A DNA stretch of 64,000 bases. It comes from Zanthoxylum bungeanum (Eukaryota > Streptophyta > Magnoliopsida > Sapindales > Rutaceae). The translations under genes and the position numbers were made by a program. Positions 1-13,712 of this stretch are shown here, one piece after another. The stretch lies in assembly GCA_019454045.1 (NCBI GenBank), contig SKCR01035595.1, positions 1-64,000 of the forward strand, read 5' to 3'. How positions within the stretch are numbered: position 1 is the stretch's first letter; each line of letters opens with the position of its first letter. Under the pieces are notes generated by a model. It ran no database searches. It saw nothing but the letters and a program-made list of their open reading frames with translations, and was not told the DNA's origin.

Positions 1-2562
<2,562 letters not shown>

Positions 2563-2776
2563 ATGACATTGTTTTTCTTTTTTGGTGAACCACCTGGTAT
2601 CTAATGCCACATTGGGCCTGACTAATCCGGATTCGGACCGATAACTGTACGGTAAGGTCCTTCCAATGATGGTGACTCTAGCGGGACTCAAACTGGGGAG
2701 CATACCCAATCGAGCCTCCTAGAATTGAGCCAACTACTACTCAACCAACCGCTCGTTGGTATGACATTGTTTTTCT
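2563..2776 (-). mobile_element. tRNA-derived SINE with 16-bp target-site duplication
   Basis: The direct repeat ATGACATTGTTTTTCT occurs at 2563-2578 and 2761-2776 and brackets about 180 bp. Read on the minus strand, the insert starts ACGAGCGGTTGGTTGAGTAG, has a B-box-like AGTTTGAGTCCC downstream, and ends with CCGGATTAGTCAGGCC, ATACCAGGTGG and a short T-rich tail. This order of pol III promoter, conserved 3' block and T-rich tail is what I know from Au-type plant SINEs. It is an insertion about 700 bp upstream of the DWF4 start codon. The tRNA parent was not determined. Confidence 0.8.
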
Positions 2777-3034
2777 ACCTCCAAAATTTATAATATTCTC
2801 TACTAAATTTAGTCTTACCCTTCATAAAATGATATTCCTTCAATTAAAGCTTCCATAATCCGTATCAACGGCTGATGATCAGATCTCTTCAATCGCCCTG
2901 TTTCAATCACATTTTACAGCAACGTTTGTTTGTTTATTTACTTTCTAAAAGAGCATACAAAAAGAAAAAAAAATAGATGCATTTAACTTCTCTACTCCAT
3001 GTTCACGGGTTTGTTTTATCAATATATTTTAAAT

Positions 3035-3080
3035 TTATTTTGAAAAATAATTATATGTTATTTTGAAAAATAATTATATG
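3035..3080. repeat. Two-copy tandem duplication, 23-bp unit
   Basis: The unit from 3035 to 3057 is repeated exactly at 3058-3080. It is AT-rich and is best explained by replication slippage. Confidence 0.85.
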
Positions 3081-3090
3081 TTATTGGCTC

Positions 3091-3121
3091 GAGGATCCCC
3101 TTTTATTATTTGGGGATCCTC
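3091..3121. repeat. Perfect inverted repeat (10-bp stem, 11-nt loop)
   Basis: GAGGATCCCC at 3091-3100 is the exact reverse complement of GGGGATCCTC at 3112-3121. The GC-rich stem stands out in AT-rich surroundings. It could be the remains of a small foldback element; no function is evident. Confidence 0.7.
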
Positions 3122-3517
3122 ATAATCTTCCTTGAAATAATTACGAGAGGATAGAGAGAAAATAATGACATCCGGACATTGCAGAAGATGAGTACGAGAA
3201 TATCGATTCATTCCCCTCCCCATTGTCATGTCTAGTTTTTGATTATATCTAGATTTTTTTTACTTTCAATATCTATCATTGAATTAATTTAAATCAGTTA
3301 TTGAATTTCTATTGAAATATATCCACCTCAAGTATATATGAGTGTCATTTACTATAAGATCAAGAAATTTTTTATATTTTAAAACTACTAATCATAATAT
3401 AATATTAATAATTAAAAAAAAAAAAGACGCAACATTGGGGGCGGGCGTTGTGCAACTCTAGTCCATGTTCACCTGCTATTAGTCGATCCTAATGAGAGAG
3501 AAGGGGGTGTGTGTATT

Positions 3518-3521
<4 letters not shown>

Positions 3522-3567
<46 letters not shown>
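3522..3567. repeat. Poly(T) tract, 46 nt
   Basis: An uninterrupted run of T. Its exact length may be unreliable in assembly. Confidence 0.9.
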
Positions 3568-3570
<3 letters not shown>

Positions 3571-3766
3571 GTTAAAGAATTCTTTTTAGTAGAATATAAT
3601 TTGCACAGTAAGTTAGGCAAGCGTAGGTCTAATTTTACATCAATGTTTATTACAATAATAATGAAGTATTTATGAATACTGTTTCTTATTTTATATTATT
3701 TTCCGAACAGTGTGGGGGTGGGTGGGGCCTTTTGTATTTTTGGTACACCCTCCTTTAGACCCGGCC

Positions 3767-3962
3767 ATGGTTCCGGTTCGGAATCGGAACCGAACCGGTT
3801 GGAACCGGAAGGATCCGGTTCCAACCTGTTCCGATTCCGGTTCCGAAATCGGAACCGTTGGCGACCGGTTCGGTTGGGGTTCGACCCCAACTCGAACCGG
3901 TCGGAACCGGTTCCACCGGTTCGACGGTTCCTGTCGGAACCGTAGGGTTCCAACAGGAACCC
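3767..3962. repeat. Left subterminal repeat array of the hAT element
   Basis: Many overlapping copies of GGTTCCGG, GGAACCGG and CGGTTCGG in both orientations. In hAT elements such subterminal motif clusters bind transposase. Open frames across this block on both strands are by-products of the low-complexity composition. Confidence 0.8.
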
Positions 3963-4311
3963 TTCCCCAACTGCTAGTAGCAGTGGGGGGGGGGGCAGGG
4001 AAAAAAAATTATAAAAAAATTATAAATTAAAATATAAATTACTAATATATCCCTAATAACGGTAATAAAACGGTTATATTTAGGGGCATTTTTGGTATCA
4101 AAAAAATTCTAAAACTCTACAAATAGGATTCATTTTTCATTATTTCAACACACCAAATGCTCAACTCTCTCATTTTCTATAATTCTCTTATTCTCAATCT
4201 CACTTCAATACAATTCTCTTATAATCATATTCTCAATCTCAATTCAATTAGTTATTATCATTCGTAATTAGTCAATTTTCTTATTTTTCTTCCTAATTTC
4301 TCAAACGAAAA

Positions 4312-6378
4312 ATGGCAAGCTCATCTGAGAACATAATGTCAAATATGCCAACCTAATAGAGCGGCCCTAGTGTCAGTGCAGAATCACGGAGAAGAGAAGT
4401 TAAGGCTCGTTCCTCGGATGTTTTCAAAATTCATTTTCATTTGGAACGCCTAGAAGATAATACACAACGAGCAATTTGCAACTATTGTGGGGTTATCTAC
4501 AAATTTTCTGGTGGATACGGCAATATGATCAAGCACCTGGAAAGACATCATCCTATTGTACTTGGAATTGATACGACGCAAACTCAAATGGCCAGGTACG
4601 CATCATCTAGTAGAGGTACGAGTGCTTTAGATTTATTTAAATATTCTGATGCAAAAAATAGAGAAGAATTTGCGAAATTAACTTGTATGACACATCTTTC
4701 TTTAAGCTTTGGTGAAAAACTTCATTTTACTAATTACGTGCATAATGATTTAAACCCTTATGCATGTAGAATGACTCGAAACACAACAAAACGTCATATT
4801 TTCAAATTATATAAAGATGGTAAAATTATTTTAAATGAAATATTTAAAGAGATGAAAGGTCGTATTTTTATATGTTCTGATATTTAGAGTGATCATTGGC
4901 AAACACACTCATATATGAGTGTGACTTGTCATTGGATTGATGCATCATTTACCATGCAAAAATGACTTATTTCATTTAGAGTTTTTGATGACCAACATAC
5001 TGCACATAATATTTATAGAATGATGAAGGTAATTTTTGATGAATATGGTTTAGTAGAAAAAATTTTAACAATTGGATTTGATAATGCATCTGCAAATACT
5101 GCATCCATCAATGATTTAAAAGAAATATGTCAACCAAATTTAGGGGGTCGGTTCTTTCATATTCATTGTACATGTCATGTCTTTAACTTATGTGTGCAAG
5201 AAAGTCTAAAATTATTATCACCTTTCCTTGATCCAATTAAAACGACACTTAACTGTATTTGGTCATATTCTCAAGTTAGGAGAGAATTGACGAAGTTTTG
5301 TAAAATAAATGGTATTAAACCGATTAAATTTTCAAGAGATGTTCCAACACGTTGAAATTCAACTTATTTTCTTTTATGTCAAGCATTTCAATACAAGGAT
5401 GCATTATATAGTTTTTTTTCTCAACATGTTCAAAATATCACACTTTATCCTAGTCAATGAGATATTTGTGATTTTTTTTAGATATTTTAAGAGTTTTTAA
5501 TGATGTTACTTTAGTTTTTAGCGGTGTTTATTATCCTACAGCACATTTATTTCTTCTTGAGAGTTTGAATATTGTTGGCACTCTCGATGAGCATGTTGAC
5601 AGTAGCGATCCTAATGATATTGTTTTGTTCGAAGCCATTACTGCTATGAAGGTAAAATGGTTAAATTATTTTAGAGAAATTCATTTACTTTATCTTATTG
5701 CTGCTGTTTTTTTATCCTAGATTTAAATTAGAAGGTTTGAATGGTGCTTTACAAGCTTATTATGGTTATTTAGGAATATTAGATGAAATTGATATTACAA
5801 GATTAATGACGAAATTAAGAAATGATTTAATTATTTTATTTAATGATTATATTGTAAGATATAACTTAGGAACATTAGGTGAATCTAGTAGTAGCGAACC
5901 GGTAATTCAAACAAGACTTATCGTAGGGGATCGTTGGTTATTACAACGAAATAAAAAAGCTAGAGATACGACAACTAATAACCCTGAATTAGATAATTAT
6001 TTATCTACAAATTTTGAGTTTTCTAATGAAAGTTTATGCAGTAAAAATTTTAAAATCCTTGAATGGTGGAACCGGCATCAAAATATATATAATGTTTTAT
6101 CAATTATTGCTAAAGAGATATTGGCAGCACATATTTCCACCGTTGCGGTTGAGCAAGCCTTCAGCTTGGGAGGTAATATATTGGAAGCTATGCGATCTTC
6201 ATTACATCCAAGCACTCTAGAAGCAACAACTTGTGTGGATGATTTGACTCGAGCTGATCTGAGACAACAAGAAGATGCCCCCGATGATTTTGAAGATTTG
6301 TTCGATAATGCATCTGCAAGCGCAACAACAAGTGCAAGCGGAACCGGAGCCGAAGGATCAACTGATAATGATGATTGA
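4312..6378 (+). pseudogene. hAT (RICESLEEPER-type) transposase, broken by nonsense codons and frameshifts
   Basis: A frame opening at ATG 4312 encodes a BED-type zinc finger (ICNYCGVIY, then HLERHHP, about 4480-4550), a central part with ICSDI, TCHWIDASF and GFDNAS, and, after frameshifts between about 5440 and 5720, a C-terminal dimerisation region with STVAVEQAFSLGGNILE and RSSLHPSTLEA (about 6133-6220). In-frame stops occur at 4354, 4357, 4885, 4963 and 5353. The last frame ends with TGA at 6376-6378 after an acidic, Ala/Thr/Ser-rich tail. Domain order and motifs are those of plant hAT transposases of the RICESLEEPER/DAYSLEEPER group. No functional protein is expected. Confidence 0.9.
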
Positions 6379-6587
6379 TAATTGTAAAATTGTAATTTAC
6401 AAAGGGGATATGTCTTAAAATTGTAATGGAACTATGTGAGCTTTGATTCCTCTCACTATTGGAGGATACGTAGGCAACTTAAATTTTTAAAAATTTAAGC
6501 TTAAGCTCTTCAATGTAATAATTTTTTTTATTTATAAAATTAATCTCATTTATTCTAATTAATTTTCAAAATTAAAAAAAAAAAAAG

Positions 6588-6704
6588 GTTTGGAATCGGA
6601 ACCGACCGGGTCGGTTCCAGTTCGGTTCAAGGTTCCGGTTCCACTTAAGTGTGGAACCGGAAACCGGCCGGTTCGGTTCGATTCCGAACCGGAACCGAAC
6701 CGCC
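6588..6704. repeat. Right subterminal repeat array of the hAT element
   Basis: It contains the same GGTTCCGG/CCGGAACC motif family as the left end. The outer block GGTTCCGGTTCGGAATCG is shared with the left end in inverted orientation, which extends the similarity beyond the 11-bp inverted repeat. Confidence 0.8.
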
Positions 6705-6723
6705 GGCCGGGTCTACCCTCCTT

Positions 6724-8507
6724 GCCTCATATTTCTATTTATCTCACTGTGCCCCCCGCCACTTCATCACTTCAAATAAAAACAAAGAGATTTGGAAGGT
6801 GGAATGGCCCACTTTACGAGAGTTTTGATATTTAGATTGGATCCGAAGGTTGAATCGGTCAAATGAATTCCCTTCAATTGAATATATAAAATCGGAAAAT
6901 TAATCAAAACCGACAAATTGATCGAGCCATTTTTATCTTAAAAAATTTACAAACGAGTATAAACATTTTTTATAATTTTTATTTACATAAAATTATTTAT
7001 AATATCAGAACAAATGATCAATTAAATCTTTAAATCATCCATTTAAACACCAATTCAATTTAAAATAATGTACAAAGAGTCTATAAAAATTAATACAAAA
7101 ATTAGAAAAAGACAAATAATATTTAATTAATAATTTAATATATATTTTAGTATTATTTTTTTAGGTAAACTTACGTGGATATATCATTTTTTTTTGTTTT
7201 TGTTTTTGTTTTTGGGTATGCACAAAACAGCATGCAGTCAAAGTCAAAACAGTGATAATTGATGACCTACTGCACTGGAATTGCAGGAAATGGTAATAAC
7301 CAGACAACAGTCAACAGTTGGAATCATTTCTTTTGCAGGAAACTCAAGTACTCGCATTACATCATCTCTTTTGAACATTATTTTGTTCTTTGTGCAACAA
7401 ACAACCTGATTACCTTTTGACTTCAAATCACCCTCTTAATCTTACTTCTCTTTTTGTTTTTAACCATGCAAAAATGATCCAAGATCTAGTGAGTTAAATG
7501 TTTTATATAATATAGATTTTTTGTGAGTCCCATTTAGTGTTCAACATTTCTAATTCAATTCAATTCAACTCAACTCAACTCGATATTGGATCATAATTAA
7601 AAAAATATGGTTGTTTCTCACATCTATTCTTTCGTATTCGTTTCGTTTATTAAACGAATTATAATATTATGATTCGTATTTGTTTCGTTTATTAAACGAA
7701 TCGAATACGAATATATTTGTTTAGTCATTATATTATTCAATAACATAATATACCATAATTTATTTACATTAATTCTTCATAAATATACACATATGAAATA
7801 TGTAATCAATATTATTTTTTTCTAAGTAATTAGCCATAATTTCTCGAATTTTAATTAAAAATAACAATAACTAGTAAAATAAAATAATAAAACGAATTCT
7901 AAACCAATCAATGGGCTTAAATTCGAATTGACCCATTTATTAAACGACTCCATTTTTTCAAACTCATATTCACTTTAAAGCGAATCAAATCGAACGAATA
8001 AATAAATTAAGAGACTTGGATGGTTGCAATGGCATAAAATTTATAAATTATGCATGGATTTTTTTTTTTTTTTAATGTTGTAAGTGACAGAAGAGATGTC
8101 GTGTATATTTTTCCAAAACTGACAACAAATGGTATATTATTTAACCAAAAAGATTTATGATTGAGACCATTAGCTACTATTATTGATCATCATTCTCATT
8201 TGAGCTGTTCTAATCATGGATAAATCTAAGGCATATGTATACCAAATACAAAAGACCCCACTTTTCGGGAAATAATTTAGATAAGAAAAACAAATTAATA
8301 ATAAAGTTCAGTATTCATAATCAACATAAATACTACAATATTTTCATTACGCTTTACAATTACAGAAGTATTCTAAGCAAACATTTAGTAAAATAAAGGC
8401 CCTGGTTAAGCTTCTTGACTGCAAATGTTTATCAAACATCTTACTATACTTTAAAAGCCATAACTACCAAATACCCGGTGGTGAAACCACTAATGTGACG
8501 AGTGGGG
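6724..8507. other. AT-rich intergenic DNA; degenerate palindromic repeat inside
   Basis: No gene is seen. Within 7630-8000 the palindrome CGTTTATTAAACG occurs twice on the left, and related TTATTAAACGA and GAATCAAATCGAACGAAT strings lie near the right end. This looks like the remnant of a small non-autonomous DNA transposon, but no paired ends with a target duplication were found. Confidence 0.4.
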
Positions 8508-8945
8508 ACTAGGGGTGTTCATGATTTCGGTTCAAACCGCAACCTGATCTGAACCGAATCTCGCGACTCAAACCAATGATTTTAATTTTGACACAACCGC
8601 GACTCGAACTGCCCAAACCATAAATTTTGACATGAACCATTTAAATCGCCGATCCGCGTTCAAATTAGACATTAGTATATTCTTTTCTTCTTTTTAGCTA
8701 TGAAATTTAAGACATTCAATGATCATATGTCAATATACATTGTGTAAATGAAAATTAGATATTTTTTTCTCTTCAATTATTATGTGAAAACACATAAAAT
8801 TTTCTTTAAAAAATTTCTGATCGAAACTGCCAATTCGAACCACCCAAACTGTTGAACCGCCAACCCGAACCTCCGTGATTTTCCTTATTAAATTTGCGGT
8901 TTCGGTTTCTAATTTCTCAAACCGCCAACCCACGCGATTTGATGT
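8508..8945. repeat. Putative remnant of a hAT-like non-autonomous element
   Basis: The block starts CTAGGGGTGTTCA, a terminus reminiscent of many plant hAT-like elements. It is filled with AACCGC/GCGGTT, AACCGCCAACCC and CGAACC motifs in both orientations. The matching right terminus and target duplication were not found, so the limits are approximate. Confidence 0.4.
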
Positions 8946-11900
8946 GTAAAATTGAAAAAAAAAACCCGTAGTTGCCCTTGTTTATTCTGAAAATGTATTA
9001 AATATATCCTACAACTTAATGAATAGATTAATTTGTTAAGAATATAGTTTTGATTTACCTATTTTAGAGTGAAAAATATTTATCATTTGTGAAAATCAAA
9101 ATTTACCCCATAGAATTAATATTATGGCGATTCCACTATAGATATAGTTAAACCATAAATAGATCATTAATTATTCTCATAAATGCCAGCAACTGCATTA
9201 TGTATCCAATCATATATCTTGTTTAAGAAGGGAAAATGTACTCCACATTGGGCATGCCACATTTTCCAAGTGTTAAATAAATAAATCAAGCCCTTCTCTA
9301 ACACTGAATGGATTCAAACTCTATACTTCTAGCACTATCCCAAAAATATTTACCATGTTGAACTAACAAGCACCCGCATCAAACATATCCCATATTAACA
9401 TGTGCATTAAATAATTTGTTTTGGAAATCAATAAAAAAAATTATTAATTAACACATGTTATATATTCATTGATTGAATATATTAAATCCGACTCATAAGT
9501 TTCTATTCACATATTGATATTGAGATTTTACAAGTGATAAAATTACACATATGACAAGACTTTACAGACTTGTTGTGAGTGCCTGTGTGGGGATGTAATT
9601 TATTATTTGAAGTGTAATATATTATATCTCTTAGTTGCAATAAGAGTGTGATGCTCATATTTAAATTCAGTATTGATCCTATATTTTTTTTATATATATA
9701 TTAATGAAATATTTTAATCCACTAATATTAGATGAAAAAATTAGCCATCTTAAATTAAAATCGTGCCTACACTTTATTTATATCTGATTTTTTTGGGAAA
9801 TTAGATAAATATATTGGGGTATTGTCCAAACGTCTATCCATAAGAAATCACAAATCTATTCCCGTTAAAATATATTTATATTTTAAAAACTTGAAAACGT
9901 GGAGGACAATATAGGAAAATGCACTTAAGAAATTAAGATTAATATCAGATTGCCGAAGCAAAGAATTTTAGAGGACAATATAGGGTTACACAGAAGGTAG
10001 TATCACTCTCCTCCAACTGCTTGGTGCAGATAAAGGGTCCTGACGTGTAAGTACATAATTGGATGTACTGGCGGAACCACATACATTAAACCACAGTCAT
10101 TTCTGTTCAATTCGAAATTTTATTATAATATTATCTATAAATTAATGAAAAAATTGATTTGTTTATTAAATAATTTTGATTTGTCATTCACTAAAATTTA
10201 GAATATATATCACTTGTTATCGGAATAAAATTTTACGCGGCTTTGCCACTTATTGAATGCAAACCTTATTTAAAAAAAAAAAAAATACAACGAAATATAA
10301 GAATCAACTGTGTTCGATATTTGTTACAAGAAACTTCATTTGAGTTTTATATAATAATGCATTTTTATTTCTGAAGTGAAGTCGTCAATTAGGTTGTAAA
10401 TTTGGATAGCACAAAAGATGCGGGTGAAATTTTATTTGTACAAGTGGAGAGGAAATTTAACTACACGTACATAGCTAATTGAGCTGATAATTTTTATTTT
10501 ATTTTTGAAAAGTTAGAGATTAATGCATCGTTTTGGTGTAAAGTTTGATGAGTTTATAAGTTAGTTTATATTCTCACCGTAAAACTTATAACTAATTTAT
10601 ACTCTCAATTAATACTTTCTATCAAACGGTGTATTAGATTCAAAAATCGCTCAAATGAATGAAGAGAAAATTAGGTTCTTATCAAGATATAATTAAAATT
10701 ACGTTTCAACTGGATTAATCTATTCCACCTCTTACAAATAAAATAACTTGGAAAAAAATCAACAATTATATATGTATCAAAATAGTACTTTTTCAGTACA
10801 TAATTACAATGAAACTATTATTTAAAATTAAAATTAAAATTTATATTAAATAAATTAACCTTTATTATTAGACATTTGATTGACTTATAACTAATTTTAT
10901 GTACTCATTATGTTTTTCGGGAGTACATATATCACTACTCAAAAAAATATCTTAAACTTTTTTCATATAAACCCACAATTTTTTTTTGAATTCTTACTAA
11001 GATTGAGATTTCGTATTATTTGACATGAAATTCGAGATAATTTTTCATTGCGGTTAAAAATTTTGATCCGGAATTCCAGATGAAAAATAATATTGATTCA
11101 AAAATCAAACATATGATTCTGGACGGTTTTACCTCAAATCCATAATTAGATGGATCCGAGATGGTAAATCCCTACCTGTCGCAACCGATTTCTAACTCTA
11201 AAACCTACAATCATTTTGAAATATATATATATATATATATATATAAATCTTGAATCTTTGATGGGGGAAAAGTAACAACTACAATATTTTGGACCCAAAT
11301 ATTCAGCAACAGAAGGTCTTCTTGTAACTTTTCATGCATAGAATGGAGATAGATGACCAGGGTATTATACACAGATACTTTCCATGTGCTACCTTTTTAA
11401 TGAATTAAAAAATTAAATCCGTATTGGCCGTGATGCTGGCTAGTTGCTACAACTTGAGAGGCTAATCTGTCTGCTGCCAAAGTCACTTTCCCAGAAAAAT
11501 ATATCAAGTTTTGGTGGATTATTATTTGAGATTTAATTTTGGCCGTATTATTGTTGTTGTCTAAATTGCGAGTAAAACTTCCAAAAAAATATATCAAGTC
11601 TTTAACATAAATACTGGGTCGGTGCTGATTTTTCCAAATTCTGATTTTCAAATGATTAATTTGAAGTTGCTTTCATAAAAGTATAATCAGAAAAGCAAAA
11701 GGCACATCTTTTTTATTTATGAATCTCAAAATCACTTGAACACACTTATTATTATTCTTGGTTTTGAGTAATCTTAATGTGATGTATGAACAATTAGAAA
11801 GAGCAGGCCTTTAATAATAGAAATCTGCAATCCCATAATGATTGTGGAAACAGAGGGAACTCGATCACTGTTCACGCGTGGGTGTGGGTGTGGCCAACAT

Positions 11901-13712
11901 TAACGTGGCAGCATGATGCTCAATGAATTTGGAGCTATATGATTGCATCTTTTGGCTTTACTTTCAAGTAACAATCTTTGACCCCCCCTTTTTTTTAAAT
12001 AATAATAATATGTTACTGTTCATCTCAGTCTCTAATGAATCATATTGCTTCTGAAAATGATGATCATTGACCGAGAATATGTTGTCACCATGTTGATATA
12101 ATAACAAAGCAAAGCAAAGCAATTTGGAAGACTTTTGGTGAGTTTTAGGGCATGCCATTTCTGTATTACTTGACTAATGTAATTCATGCAATTCCGATAA
12201 CCTATTAGATTACCATCCGATGATTCAAAATGCAAATTATTCTCATTCTCACTTATGTGGATGGGTGAAAGGGTGACGAGTCGTGAACTTATTTTTTATG
12301 AAGAAGAAAAATGATGATTTCTGAAGAATAAACATCGGTTAATTCTGCAACAATAATAAATCAAAGATTAAGCACCCTTTGGAGAAGCACGAAGGGTTAA
12401 CATGGAGCCATGCATTCAACATATAATCAAGGCAACATAGGCCTACAAAAGTCAAAATAACGATTTGGGTTTTGTGATTTCTTTCTCATGTTGACTGCTT
12501 AGTTGAGATTTAATATTTGTAAAGCCTTTCTTTTTCGCTTTCAAAAGTTTCAAATAACATCTCCAAAGCATACAAAATATAAACACCTAAAGTTAAAATA
12601 TGAGCACTAAGTAGTATTATGAGAACCATTAGATATAGCAGATGAGGAAAAACCAAATCATATCAGGTGAATGAGAGTCATTAGTTGGAGTCATGCTTAA
12701 TCAATAACCAGACATATCAATCAAAGGTTTAGAAAATGGCATTAATTAAGCTAATGAAAGCTAAAGCATGTTGATAAAACTTATACTAATTCAGGCTTAA
12801 GTGGAGTGTTGGTTGGCCGTGAAATTTAGCTTTTTGTACAAGAGTCAACTGAGAAGTGCCTTTTATGGAGGATATTAATTATTATGACAATTAAACTTTA
12901 AGAGCTATTGTAGAAATATTAAATTAACATAATCGCTCCTAAAAATTGTTAACGTTATTGGATATATCATCTATCACTATCTGCAAGTGGCGCAGAAGTG
13001 ATTTCGAACCCCATAGATTTAAGTCTCATTATTTTTTTTTTTTAAAAAAAAAATCCATCAAAGACTGCTGTTGATGGTGGTTTTTTTTACCCAAAGGAAT
13101 GTTCAAGTATCGAAGAGGGGTAGGATTGAAACTGTACTTAGCTAAAAGTAGATGACGAAGGCCAAAGAGCATAGAAGGAGATGAAGTTTTGACAGAGAAA
13201 CCTGACCTAGTGGTACAGATGAGTTCTCCCGAGAACGGGAGCATGATGAAGGATGAAGCAAGTTGGGATACCAACTCGACCACATGAAGGGTGTTGATTT
13301 GGGATTTTCTAAGAGTTTGTTAAGTCCGACCCGAGAGGGACATTGTGTGTCAACCCGACCAGGTTGGAAGAGTGGGTAGAACTTTGATCAGTATCATCCG
13401 CCTCGATATGCCGACCCGATAAACAAAAATGGGATCACAGGCCGACCAGTACTGAGGTTGTGTGATGTATGCCTTAAGTGAAAAGATATGCTTCTAGTGG
13501 GCTAATGATGACTATAAGAAAGCAAAAGTTCTCATTGGAAGTAGCCCCTATCACCCGTCATAGGCTGGTACAATGGCAGAATAATGGTAGAGCAAAGCTG
13601 CCATAGGCCGGTGTAGTGGCAGAGGAATAGGCTAATTTGATTCATCAGGTGGAAGGTGGTTGATAAGAGTTATGGCTACAATGATGGCAGATGACATGAG
13701 ATGATGTCAGAG
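8946..13712. other. Long AT-rich region without recognisable gene
   Basis: Short open frames occur but none shows a recognised domain or consistent coding character. The minus-strand frame 13283-13029 (84 codons) is uninterrupted but unrecognised. A stretch from about 13320 to 13712, with CCGACC motifs and GGCAGA repeats, is less AT-rich than its surroundings and may be internal sequence of a decayed LTR element lying before the copia-like LTR that follows. Confidence 0.5.
11221..11245. repeat. (AT)n microsatellite
   Basis: About twelve uninterrupted AT dinucleotides. Confidence 0.85.

Larger units (their letters stand above)
2777..3747. other. AT-rich intergenic DNA without recognisable gene
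   Basis: No coding region is seen. The stretch holds a 23-bp tandem duplication, a perfect 10-bp-stem inverted repeat and a 46-nt T run, each listed separately. A short GC-rich patch occurs near 3437-3452. Confidence 0.6.
3756..6715 (+). mobile_element. hAT DNA transposon, complete ends, inactivated transposase
   Basis: The element of 2,960 bp is delimited by a perfect 11-bp terminal inverted repeat: TAGACCCGGCC at 3756-3766 and GGCCGGGTCTA at 6705-6715. It is flanked by the 8-bp target duplication CCCTCCTT at 3748-3755 and 6716-6723, the hallmark length of the hAT superfamily. Dense GGTTCCGG/CCGGAACC subterminal repeats lie inside each end and a degenerate BED-hAT transposase gene lies between. 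Ends and target duplication are well preserved, so the element could still respond to a transposase supplied in trans. Confidence 0.93.

Noticed and set aside
3696..4030. Several overlapping frames rich in Arg, Asn, Pro and Gly on both strands
   Set aside because: They are produced by the GGTTCCGG subterminal repeats of the hAT element and have no domain.
8508..8945. Complete hAT-type MITE
   Set aside because: Only a left-end-like sequence was found; without the right end and target duplication it is listed as a remnant only.
12950..13030. Possible second SINE (B-box-like GGTTCGAAATCAC on the minus strand)
   Set aside because: No A box, tail or target duplication was found around it.
13029..13283. 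Minus-strand frame of 84 codons as a possible gene fragment
   Set aside because: No recognised domain, and the end of the frame is formed by a poly(A/T) tract.
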